NCBI GenBank assembly: GCA_013398275.1
Contig: VZSE01005864.1
Location: forward strand, 200,040 to 264,039
DNA: 64,000 nt
Source: Promerops cafer
Taxonomy: Eukaryota; Chordata; Aves; Passeriformes; Nectariniidae
Reading direction: 5' to 3'
Within the stretch, counting starts at the first letter, position 1. Every line of letters starts with the position of its first letter. Both the position numbers and the translations under genes were made by a program. The notes below the pieces were generated by a model, which did no database searches, was not told the origin of the DNA, and saw only the letters and a program-made list of their open reading frames with translations. Below, piece after piece: positions 1 to 11,400 of the stretch.

Positions 1-355
1 CCGCCGAGCGCGGGGCCGCTCCCCCGGGGGAGCTCCCGCGGGGAGCGGGGGAGGGAGAACGAGGAGGAAAAGAGCCGTGAATTCCGCTCCCGCGAACAAA
101 GGCCGGCCGGGCGCTTTGTGCAGCCCCTCTCGCCGCACAATGGGCGGCACGGCGCTTTCCTGCCCGAGCCGGCCCTGCCCCGGCCGCCTCCCGGCGCTGC
201 CCCGGCCCCGCACCTGGGAGGGGAGCGCCGACCTCCCTCTGGCTGGAAAATGGAGAGGGAGCTCCCTTCCAGCGCCTTCCTTTTGTGTGCGAGCGGGGCT
301 GCTTCGCCGTGGCACCGCTCCTCGGACGCGCGGGGCTACGTGAGGCTCGCGGTGC
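1..355. promoter_or_regulatory. DOCK7: CpG-island segment at the 5' end of DOCK7 (start of intron 1)
   Basis: The first 350 bases or so are very GC-rich with dense CpG dinucleotides and several G/C runs, and composition drops abruptly to ordinary intronic sequence after about 355. DOCK7 exon 2 lies downstream on the same strand and the first coding exon is not in the window. I infer that this is the downstream part of the DOCK7 promoter CpG island, beginning in intron 1 or possibly in an untranslated first exon. The open frames across it are GC-driven and resemble no protein I know. Confidence 0.6.
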
Positions 356-1278
356 TGAGCATCCTTGGGTTTCTCGAAGTTTGGTTATTTTTTGGAGAGG
401 AGTATTTATAGAAATTTACCTGCCAACAGCAGGTTTCTGCAGATTTACATTCTGAGTCAGGCATGTGTTTCCAGGTGGGAGCAGTTTTAGTGTTTGGAGG
501 TCTGGCCAGGTAGCCTTTGGTGACCATGGTACCTCTCCTACCTGTAACCAGCAGTGGCGTGAAAGCAAGAACCATCAGTTGTGCCAGAGCTGTTCAGGTG
601 GATGTGGACAGTAGCAAAAGGAGTCTCATTTTCATGCCGTCGAGTGAGAAGGGGTAGGTACAAATAGTTGCAGTTAGAGAAACTGTGATGGAGAAGGGTC
701 ATGGACAAAGAAAAAGGAGGTCAAAGGAAAAGGCTGGGTAGGAGGTAGAGGAGTGACATCAGTCCCACCCCACTCATGATCTGGAAACAGATGAAATCGT
801 TGCTCTTCTCTTCAGGTTCTCTGCACATTTTGATGTGCACCAGCCAGGGGTTAATGTGACAGATGAAGGAATGGGGAGAGATGGATTTGCTGCCAGACCG
901 TTTTTCCTGCTTCTTGATTGTAGTCATAGAAATAGTCACATGAGAGACAAGTCCTGGAAGGCAGAGTGTCAGAGTCGTACAGCCCTGGCAGGAAGTTAAA
1001 TAAGATGGCCCTGGGGTGACCACTTGTGGTGCTCAGCGTTCCTGCCTGGTTCAGTGGGTTGTAGCACAGCTGTGCCACCTCTGTGCACCTTTTGGGCTAA
1101 TCTGATCCACTCCGTGTGTTTCCCAGTGTGTTTGTGGGCAGAAGTGGGCTTTAAACAGGTCAGGTTCACCTGTGCCTGTAGAAGGACCCAGGTGCTATGC
1201 AGTGAGGTCAGGGCTGTTGCATCTCCAGCTTTCTTTTACACTTGTAAGATTGTTGTGTTTTCTATGGGGTTTCCCGTG

Positions 1279-1323
1279 TTGTAGTGTCATATTCTGAGAA
1301 ATTCTCAGAATATGACACTACAA
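1279..1323. repeat. Perfect 22-bp inverted repeat with a 1-base spacer
   Basis: Left arm 1279-1300 and right arm 1302-1323 are exact reverse complements separated by a single A at 1301. The centre reads CTGAGAAATTCTCAG. The bases just outside (G at 1278, A at 1324) do not pair, so the symmetry ends sharply. It may be a hairpin-forming palindrome, the remnant of a small inverted-repeat element, or a fold-back assembly artefact. Confidence 0.95.
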
Positions 1324-4300
1324 ATTCTCAAATTCCTGGTTCTGCACATCCAGTACAGGTGAAGGCAAAAACCTGTGGGCAGAATGTTGCACCTGGAGAT
1401 GCCCAGGCTGGGCTGCTGTCCTTCCTTCTCCTGCTGGCACAGGAATGTTGCTGTGTCAGGGGATGAGGGATTGGAGCAAGCAGTGCAGGGCAGTCCCAGA
1501 GCTGTGCTGGTGGCTGCTGGAAGCCCTCCCCAGCTCCATTGTTTCAAGGAGAATAGATCCCTCACATTTTCACACTCTGCCCTCCGGTTTGGCTGACTCA
1601 TCGAGGTAGACATAGCATTTGTCTTATTCACAGGAAATAGCCCTGCTGCTCTTGCTTTGCCTTGTGTGCTTCAAATGGATGTCATTCAGATCCACCAAGA
1701 CAAATTCCTTTAGTCCAGCTGCAAGTTTCTAAACTGGTTGTTACAGTAGAGGTAGAAAAACAAACGTGGGATGGGCTGAGCTGTTTCTTGGAAAGCCCAG
1801 GGATGTGTCCCACAGCTCAGATTTACCTGCTGTGCTTTCTTCAGCCACTGTGGTGCCCCTCAAGGGCATGATCAGAATGCTGGTGCCATGCCCTGCCTGG
1901 TCCTTGCATTAGATATTGGGCAGAGGCTATCAGTAATTGCCCCAGTAGTTTCAAAATATCTTTTTAAGACTATGTTACAAGGTGTCCTCATGATTAGGTC
2001 CTGCTGAGTTTTTGCACCATGGGTTTAAACCAGAATTTGGCCATCACAGGTACTTACTAATTCTTCTTGACTCCATCAGAAGAAACTCCTGAGTTAAACA
2101 TGGTATAATGGGTTAATAATATCTAAGATCTTGCCTGAAATTGCTAATTTTTAATTGGAAATATATTGGTAGGAATTTTTTTATTAAACTGTAGTGGATC
2201 ACATCCTTCTGCAGCATCCTGATGCTTCTGTGGCAGCACAGGGGCTGTTGCTTCCACCTCAGTGTGAGAGCAGACGAAGTTCAGTGCCACCTGTGTCTGG
2301 TGCACATTCCCAGTTGTGTTAGCCCAGTACATTTTTTGGATATGGGGCTGCTTGGCAAAGAAATAGGATGTGGAACCTGCCCCACCAAAAGGGTCAGTTC
2401 TGAGTTCCTGGATGTCCCAGGAACTGGAGCATGTTGTATCCCAGCACTCCAGTGTTTCCTGGGGCAGAGGAAGAGGTGTGCAGGCTTTTTAGAGTTCAAA
2501 AATAGAGGAAGAAAAACTCCCCCTTTAAACCTCACACAGCAAAAACATTACAGGGATAAACTGGTGTAGGTTTTCATGTGAGCCCTGACTCAGTGCCTTG
2601 TCAGTGCTCTTGGACCAGCCTGAGGCTGGGTTATCTGGGGAATTCAGAGCTGCTCCTTTGGTCAGACCATCACCATGGAAGTTTCTTTGCTTGGAAAGAG
2701 TTTTGACCTTCCTTTCCTGCTCCCACAGTGGGAGAGGGTCCCTGTGACTTGGAACAGCACACCTGCCCTGCCCTCTGCTTCACAGTGCATGTCAGCCTCA
2801 CACAACCCCCACAGTGTCATTTTTACAACTGCTCTGTATTCTTTTGCTGAGAATTTTCAGTTTTCCTGTGCCCAGCTGTCAGTGGCATGCAGAGAAAACA
2901 GTTTTTACCTTGTGGGTCCAGCCCCTTCCCAGGTGCTTCCATGTGAACAGGGACCCCATGAGGTGCTGCTGTCTGGGGCTGGGGTGTCTTCAGTGGGGGC
3001 TGATCCTGGTCTCAGACATTCAGTGACTTGGAAATTCCCCATCATCCAGGACTCTTGCACTATATGGGATTCCTGGAGTAATCACAGCTTGTCTTTATGG
3101 ATTTGAATTGAGGGGAAAACACTTGTGTTCACTACATTCAGAGCATCTTATTTCTGCTGCAGCTCCCTTTACACTGATGGGGTGCTGTAAAAGGGGACTT
3201 GGGAAGGCTGAATTTGCATTTATGTTCATTTAGAGCCCTTTTACACTCCCTGAATGATGTGTCAGGGGAGCTGCCAGCCTCCTTTGCCCAGCCCCAGGGT
3301 AAAGAGGGATGGTGTGAAACCTGCACCCACTGAAACCAATAGCAGAGCTGTGACTGGCTCCCAGGAGCACCAAATCGGGCCAGAAACGTGGTCACAGCAG
3401 AATATTCATCACAGTTTATTCTCTTCCCACATCCAGATGCCATTTGCATTGTCAAAACACTGTCACGGATAACTGAAAGGATTTTTAACAGGAATTTCAG
3501 AGCATCCCTTTCCTGTTCTCTCCCCAAGTCCCACTGGCTGTCCCCGTTCAGCCTCTGTGGATGTCTCGTGTGGGAGTCAGCAGTGCCTGGGAAGCCCAAG
3601 AAAATCCCTGACTGCTTAAAGCAAGGGAGGAGGCAGGGACAAAACTTCATCTCCAGGGCTCTGCATCTCCAGAGCTGCTTCTCTGGCCAAGTCTTCCTTC
3701 TGTGGTTGTGTGTTTTTAGCTTGAGGTGTGACTTTGCTGTCCTGCAGGATCCAGTCCTGTGGTGATTTCCACAGTCAGGTGTCCTGGGAGCTCATTCCCT
3801 CCACTGCAGCCCAGGGGTGATGTTTCAGCCTCAACAATCAAATATCATCAGAAGAGCACCACAGGCAGCATTGTGTGATGTTTTCCCTTTTAATCAATGG
3901 TGAGGAAAAAGGGAACATGTTGTTGCTCATCTGTGTTAATTTAAGAACCCACAGGCACCCTGCAGTGGTCAGGATCAGGCTGGGCATTTCCTCAGCTGTA
4001 AATCAAACCCATTTCACTCCCAGGGGAAGGAGTTCACTCAGAAGCAAACAGGACCTGGGGATTATGAGGAAGGCTGGGTGCAGGGCTGAAATGGCAGGGT
4101 GGCTCCAGGCCAGAGCTCTCCCTGCATCCCTGGAGCAGGTTCCCTCATCCAGCAGAGCTTCCCTGGGTGGTGACTCACACCTGGATGGGGCTGCAGGCAG
4201 CACAGCCCAGCTGCAGCACCTGGGGACAGAGGGCCAGGTCCTGTCTCTGCAGTGGTGACACTCAGCCAGTGCCACTGGGCTTTGGGATTCACATCCAAGC

Positions 4301-5408
4301 ACAGGGAGTCAGGAGGACGGATGCCTCCAGCCCCTGCTGGCTGAGCAGAGGGTGGTGCTTTCACTTGAAGAAGTAAATGATGTGTAAATGTGGTTTTCTC
4401 TCTCTGAGGCAGAACAAGCAGCTCTGCTGGGGCTGCACATGCCTCGCTGTGCCAGGCTGCCTTTCTCAGAGGCTCCCTGGGAGTGCAGGGTGACACCCAG
4501 GGTGAGGAACAGGCAGGAGTAACAGTTCTGAAATCAGCAGGATGGGGAGAACCGATTTGCCTTGCCCCTTTCCCAGTGGAGAGGGCTGTGGGGAGAGTTC
4601 CTCACATCACCCCGGGCTGCCCCTGAGCCACCTTTGCTGGGAAACAGGAGGGCTCCTAACCCTGCTTGGCATCACCAGGCAGATCTTGGGGAGATTTTTC
4701 TGGGAAGGCAAAAAGAAGAACTGATATTTCCAGTTTGCTGCTTAAGCTAAAAAAAGTTAAAAAAAAAAAAAAAAAAGGAACAGTTTTTGGAGTTTTTGGG
4801 TTTGACCAGGCAGGGCACATAGAGAGAGAAATGATTTTTGTGTGTAGTAAAGAAGCCTGGGAGTGCAAACGTGGTTTCATTTTGTTATTTGCAGCTCGGA
4901 GTACTTTGAGAATGACCAGTTTTGTTTTGCTTTAGGAGCCAGTTCCAAGAGGAATTTTTTTTCCTCTTTGTGTTTTTTTTTTCTTTTTCTGTGTGAACCA
5001 CATGCACACACAATAATTAACCAGTGAAGAAGGTCAGAAAGGAAGTGAGTGGGGAAGATGTACTTTAAACACAGACATTCATGAGGCTGTGGGCTGTAAT
5101 TAACTGGAATGTTTGTCTGAGGTTCCCAGGTTATGTGTTGAATATTAGATAAGTTATTAAAGAGGCAGTTTTTTATTTGTCCTTTTAATTATCAGAGCTT
5201 TAATGGCTCTTCAGCTCTACCAAATTATGATTTTTTTTACATTTGGAGAATATTTATTTCTCTTTTCTTGATGGGGTATGGTGTAACACCAACATTGCTT
5301 TAGGTTAGAAATAGTGCTCAGGGTTATAGTGTAACATGAACTGCTGGTCATGAACAGTTTGTCATGGACAAACAGCCTTTGGGAATGGAGGAGGAGAAGG
5401 GGAGTGTG

Positions 5409-5490
5409 TTCATAGAGTGATGGAATGGTTTGGGTTGGAAGGGACCTTAAAGCACATTCTGTGGTCAGGGACACCTTCCACTAGACCAGG
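5409..5490 (-). mobile_element. CR1 LINE 3'-end fragment
   Basis: The plus strand reads as the reverse complement of a CR1 3' end: a degenerate CATAGAGTGATGGAATGG start, then TTTGGGTTGGAAGGGACC and ACACCTTCCACTAGACCAGG. It is a short, 5'-truncated copy, typical of bird genomes. Confidence 0.85.
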
Positions 5491-8362
5491 AGTTATTTGT
5501 TCTAGGGAAACTGGGAACCTCTGGGAGGAAACAGTGAGGAAGCAGCCCTAAAAGAAGTCAGCTGAGATATTTTCTCAGTGTGGAAATACTCCTTTGGTTC
5601 TCCAGAGGTTCTTCTCCTGCTCTGGAGTGAGTGATGAGGATGAAGCACATCTGCTGAGAGGTGTGGTTCCCACCTGGAACAACTCTGGAAAAGCCATTGG
5701 GTGATCAGGGGAGCCCAAAGGCTGGGAGGGGACACCTGGCAGGTAGAAAGGAGTGGGAGAGAGCTCTTAAACCTGATCACAGTGCCACAAACCCAAAGGG
5801 GTATAGATTACCCATAAATACACCTGGAGATCAGGTTACATTAGGAGCTGGTTTCTCAGGGTCAGAGGCACGATGCTTTCTGGTGGGGAAGTGGTGTCCA
5901 AACCCTCTGGGAATGCAGTGATACAGAAAGGAGTCAGCCTGAGCTGTGGATTGGACTGCAGGCTTGGAATGAAGAGCAGTAACTCCTGCAGACCCCACTC
6001 AGGAATTCTGAGGTTTAGACAGTATCCATTAACTTCACAGGGGAAGAGTTCTGGTGGGTGCTTGTGAAAGCTGGAGAGGCAGGAGTGCTTCAGACTTGAG
6101 AATAATGCTGATTTCTTGGTGAAACCCATTGGAGGCTCAGTTCTGACTTGCTGTGGTCGTGCTTTGGGGGAATTTTCAAAATCCAGTGAGGTTATTAATG
6201 GGGCAGCAACACAGCTGATCAGTGCCACCCTTTTGTGGCACCACATTGCTTCCCCTGTTGGGCCACAGAGATGCCTCAGGTTCCTGAGGATCCACGGATT
6301 CAGGAGGAGCCAGGCACAGCTGTGGTTCCACAGCTGAGGGCAGGTTCCCTCCTCTGGCTGTGCTTCCCATCTGGAAACAATGCCTCTTGAAAATGGGGAA
6401 GGCTTTTTAGTTTTTCCTGTGTTGTGCTGGGCTCTGATTTTTGCTGCTGGGGCTGTCTCTGTGCCTGGTCAGGAGTGACACAAAACACACGAGGCAGAGC
6501 CTGGTGTAAAGCAGAGCCCCTCTGCATCCTGGGGACAAGCTTTTCCATCCTCAGCCACAGCTCCATGTGTGTTTTCCATGCCAAGCAGCCTTTTTAATCC
6601 ATTCCAAATTTCCCTACAAAATCCAGCAGCATGCCTGGTTTGCCCTCACGTGTGTCTGTGTGTGCACACGTGGTGGGAGCAGGGAGATGGCTTTTCCTGG
6701 ATGTTCCCTGTCCCCAGCAGGACAGAAGCCACCCACCAGAAGTGAAAACATCAGCTCCTGTGGATAAAGGCAAACATGAAGGAAATGACTTCTTGCAGCC
6801 GGAATACATAAAACTTTATTTTTTTTTCCTCCTGCAGCCTACTTTTAAAAAAAGACAAAATAATGCTTCCTCTAGCTAATCTTACATCCATCCTCTGGCC
6901 TGAGGAAACATCTGCTCCCCATGGTAGCCTCAATCATCCCAGCCAGTTCCCTCTTAGAGTTCCCTTCTCTTCCACTGACAGCAGTTGCCTCCAGCTGCCT
7001 TCATTCCTGCCCACCAGCAGTCCCAAAGCCAGGAGCCCATCCTGATGTCCAGGTTTAGCTCAGGACAGGTTTAACCATGTCCTTGGCAGGATTCTAGCAG
7101 CTCGTGTGCTATGCTGATAAACAGCACAGTCCCCCTGGTGAGATGAGGAGTCTCTTAGCCATGAGGATGCTCAAAGATCACTGACACAGCAGAAGAAAAT
7201 CACCCCTGTCCTTGCAGCCTCTTCATCTGCCTTGTGGGCTGGTTAGTGTCTCCTTGGAGCTGGGAATTTGCTCTGGGAGCCAGAGCTGCCAGCAGTGCTG
7301 TGGTGAATGACACTTGGGGTGGGTTTGTCACTAATAAATTGTGTGTTGACTCCTGGAGAGGAGCATTTGTGTTGGTCAGGTCCTGTAGGCCAGGGGTACT
7401 CAGCAGCTTTTCAGCTACACAGCTTTTTTGTGGAAGGAATTTGGGTTTTGGTTTGCTTTTGGAACAAAACCATTTCCACCCTGCTCAGAGGCTTGGCTGT
7501 CCTTGCTGAGAGGAGCTGCAGCTTCCTGCTGGGGTACAGGATGGAGAGCTGGGGATGGCTGTGGCAGGGCTGGACCTGTGGCTCTTTATTTAGACAGCCC
7601 CTGGCCATCAGCATTTCCCTCTCTGTTGTGCTCTTCCTTCCCCCTCCAGGTGGCTTTACCTGCCTGTCGTGTTTTCAGCCTTACCAGCTGAAAACTTTGG
7701 CTCTTTAGCCAAAATGGGAAACCATGGAAGGTCACAGCTGTCACCCTCCAGGCATGGAAGAGCTGCTCTGTGCTTTCCATTCCTGGTGAGAAAATTACCC
7801 AGTGCTGGAATGTCTCTCTGGCAGAGACACAAGGCTCTGTGCCAGTGTTTCCTCTGCTTGTCACCTTTACCTTTTCTACATGGGAAGGGAAACACCTTTT
7901 TGTTCTGACCCAGTCATTTGTTTCCTGGTCCTTTGTCTGACTGCGATTGCAAACCCCAAAAATAGGCAGAGGGATGAAAATGCAGAGTACAGGAGCAGCT
8001 GTGTGACCAGGAACTGCTGAAGGCTGAGGAGAACTCTGGAGAAGAGCTTTCCTTGGAAGAGCCTGCTGGGAACAAGTTAATTTGTGCTCAGGGTCACGTG
8101 CATTTTATTGCCACAGATGTGCACAGAAGAGCAGTTCACAAAAGGGGGAAAAAAACCCTTAATTGCTGTTAAAAGTGTGTATCTGCAGCCTTGTTGGAGC
8201 TTTGTGATCCCTGGGAACTGATGATGCAGGCTCTGCTCCCGGCGGGCGCTGACGCCCTTACTGCAGTGAGCAGTGTCTGGTTTCACTCCAGCAGCACAGG
8301 GAGCTGTGCCTGAGCCACCCCACGTCCCTGTCAGGGTTAACTCTGTCCCCGTGTCATTGCAG

Positions 8363-8468
8363 GACCGTGGCAGCCGAGGTCAGGAAGCAGATCTCGGGGC
8401 AGTATGGAGGCTCCCCACAGCTCCTCAAGAACCTCAACATCGGAGGCAGCGTCTCTCATCACACCACT
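8363..8468 (+). CDS. DOCK7: DOCK7 exon 2
   Basis: Starts with one base completing a split Arg codon, then TVAAEVRKQISGQYGG and ends SHHTT (about residues 14-48). The acceptor is TTGCAG and the donor GTAAGT. This is the most N-terminal DOCK7 sequence in the window. Confidence 0.96.
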
Positions 8469-11400
8469 GTAAGTCATGCCTGGAGCAGGGCTTGCTCAGG
8501 ATGCTGTCCACAGTCATTTCACCATTTGGGAGGAAGCTGCACTGCTGACAGGTCGTGGATGTAAGGGGCTCTGATAAACACCAAGGACAAAATTCCATGC
8601 AAAACCCACTGATTTTGGGGATTTCTATGGTGCAAAGCAGTTGGTGTGGCTGGGAATTTGTGTGTCTGCAGAGTCTTTGTAGGACAAGGAGCTCTCTTGA
8701 CCAAATATTAGTTGTTTTATCCCCAAACAGCCTGGATTGGGTGTTAAATTCCATGTGTGTGTGGTTCTCTGCATGGAGAGCTCTTTTTGCAAGCTCCTGC
8801 ACTTCACGTGGCTGTTTTCCTGTCCTTGTCACTCTGGAGAGCAGGACCACAGTGACTCATCTGCTCTTCTGAAGTATTTTAAATATTATTGTGCAAGTTG
8901 AGTGGGGCTATTCCTCAGGAATGTATATTTACTTACAAGTTTACAGCCCACTTTGAAGAGCTGCATTGTCACAATCACCCTTTCTGAAGTCAGACTTTCT
9001 TGCATGGCCTACCAGTAACCTTCCAGTTTCATTGTGGTAAGCATTTCAAGAGTGCAGCAAACTTTTTCAAGCTGGAAATGTTTGATTTGGGGTATCACTT
9101 CAGGTCACAGCAATTCCTTTTGCTGCAGTCAACTTGGAAAATAAATATTAGAGCATCTTGTTTTCTTCAGAGAGGGGTGGTTAGGTCAGGCAGGGCTGGA
9201 AATGTGCCCTGCATTTGATAGTCTGTGCAAGTGTTGTGAGTTCACAAGAGTTCCTCTCTCTGGAGTGGGGTCCTGTAGTGTTTCCTCAGTTCCTGGGGTT
9301 GTGGGAATGAGTTCATGGGAATTCCCTCTGCTTCATGTCCAAAGTAACCTGTTCAGGCTTCCTGCTGGGGAGCACAAAGGTGTCCTCAGGGCCGAGTGTC
9401 AGCTCAAAGGGGCTCTCCAGGCTGACCCCTGGCTCAGAGCAGTGACTTCACTGCAGGCACAAACTTCACCTCTGAGGAGATCTGGCTGTGCCAGAGGCTC
9501 TGGGGCTGGAGGAGGGCTGGGGTTGGCATTTCCCAGGAGCACAGGGAGAGCAGAAGGCTGATCTGTCAGCCCTGCCCAGCATGGTGGGGGCTGAGCAGGG
9601 AGGAGGGTTAATGAGAGGAGGGTTAGATGGTTGGGGTTTAATGAGAGCTGCTGCCCAGGCTAATGCCTTATCTCAGTGGCTCTGCTGGGCTGTGCAGTGA
9701 TAATGCAAAGCCCTGACTTGGCAGTTCTGGATGGTCTTTTGCATAATCCAGCATTAGAATAGGGAGGGTCCCCTGCTATTAGCTGGTGTGTGGAGCACTC
9801 GGGGTCACTGACTCCACTTCCTGCAGCACTGGCCAGCTGAGGACTGCACTCCCATTGGATATCCATCCCAGGAACTGCTGTGCCTCCCTTGTCTCACCTG
9901 TGGTTTCACCTTGGAAGGAGTTGGCTGAATTGCCTTTCTGCTCTCATCAAGTGAGATGTCTTCTGTGAGCCTCTCCAGCTGCTCCTCACCCAGCCATGTT
10001 TTTGATCAGATTTTCCCTGTATCACCTCCTTTCACTCTGAATTGTCTCTTCTACTTTTTCCTCCCATTCCTAAGGTTTTTCCATTCTGCCACCAACCAAG
10101 TGTTTGTGCTCAAAGCTTCAGTCCTGTTGATCTTCACATGTAATTTTGGTACAGGATCAGATTTGTTGGTCATGGTATTATCAGTAGCTCACATTACCCT
10201 GTTGCCCTGGTGTTTGCTAGTAAATATATGCAAGAATCTGTAAAAATGCTGGAAAAGGTCATGCTGGCTGGAAGCAGGCTCTGAGCTTTTCCTATCAAAC
10301 TGCATTGTGTGATGGCTGCTGTGATAAGCTCCCAGTTTGTCACATTAAATTAGGTGAGCAGAGATGCTCTGCAGAAGCCTGATTAGCACGGGGTGATGGT
10401 TTGTAGGAGAGAGTCTGTAGGAAAAGTCTACTTAGTTAAGTCATGAGTCTGTATCCTGAGGCTGCATAATACGACAGAGGTTTGCTTGTCTGAATTTTGG
10501 GTTAATTTCTCTCCCCGAGGCATCTGTCAGGATCTGCTGGGCCTGCCTGGCCTGGTTTGATAATCAGCATTATGCAGAGGGAGAGCATCACTGTGTGAGG
10601 CTGGGTTTGCTCTGGAAAAGTTCAGCTCTGTGTAGCCACACTGGTTTAAAAGCCTAAAGTAGGGCATGTAGTGTGGGAGTGAATAGGAAATCCCTGCTAA
10701 AATGTTGTGTGATCGAGTTTCAGTATCTCCACAGTGGCAGCTGGTTGGGACTGGGAGGCTCCAGCCTGCCAGAGTTCAAGAATTATTTGGGCAATGCTCT
10801 CAGGAACAGGGTGGGATGGTTGGGGTTGTCCTGTGCAGGGCCAGCTGGACTGGATGGTCCCTGTAGGTCCCTTCCAGCTCAGGATATCCCATGACTCTGT
10901 GACCCCAGTGGCTGGGCAGATGTGCTCTCTCATGCCCATCTTGCTCACTGTGGTGAGTAAAGGTCCAGAAAAGGTCAGCACTGATTCTCTGATGGTTGCC
11001 AACAGCAGCTGCTTATGATAGTTTGTCTGAGAGTCTTATCAGGAAAATGGAGATATTTTTGTGGAGAAACGGAGTTTTTGTGAATGAAGAGCCTTCAGCA
11101 CTGGGCTTGCTTGGGCCTTTTGTTTCTTGTCAGCTGGAGCCAGTGCAGGGATGTTCCCCACTCCACAGATTTGCCCATGCTTGAACCTGGGATAAATGCA
11201 AAAACCTGTCAGCTGAATTTCAGCAAGTCTCTTCCCTTTTGCCTCACAAGCAGCAGGCAGAATGCTGCTAGAACTGTTTCTAATTTGGTATCTGGTAGAG
11301 CAGGGGAGAAGACACTGCTTTCAAATGAGTTTATTATTGTCAGCCTCCACCCTTCTGCCACTTGAGGAGCAGCTGATTTTAATTGCACATTCCTCAAACC

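Larger units (their letters stand above)
356..8362 (+). other. DOCK7: DOCK7 intron 1 (3' part)
   Basis: Non-coding. It contains a perfect 45-bp palindrome at 1279-1323, an A-run at 4759-4776 and a minus-orientation CR1 tail at 5409-5490. No conserved coding frame was recognised; open frames up to 170 codons (3138-3650, minus) have no recognisable domain. The intron ends in a usable acceptor just before 8363. Confidence 0.8.

Noticed and set aside
1..80. GCCGAGCGC at 3-11, resembling the start of DOCK7 exon 1
   Set aside because: No ATG precedes it in the window, the frame diverges after three codons, and no sequence encoding the expected KISR end with a donor follows. Exon 1 is therefore taken to lie upstream.
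77..411. Two overlapping open frames of about 90 codons in the CpG-rich start
   Set aside because: Composition-driven frames in a CpG island, Pro/Ala/Arg-rich, with no family resemblance.
3138..3650. 170-codon antisense frame in intron 1
   Set aside because: No domain, low-complexity intronic composition and no splice partners.
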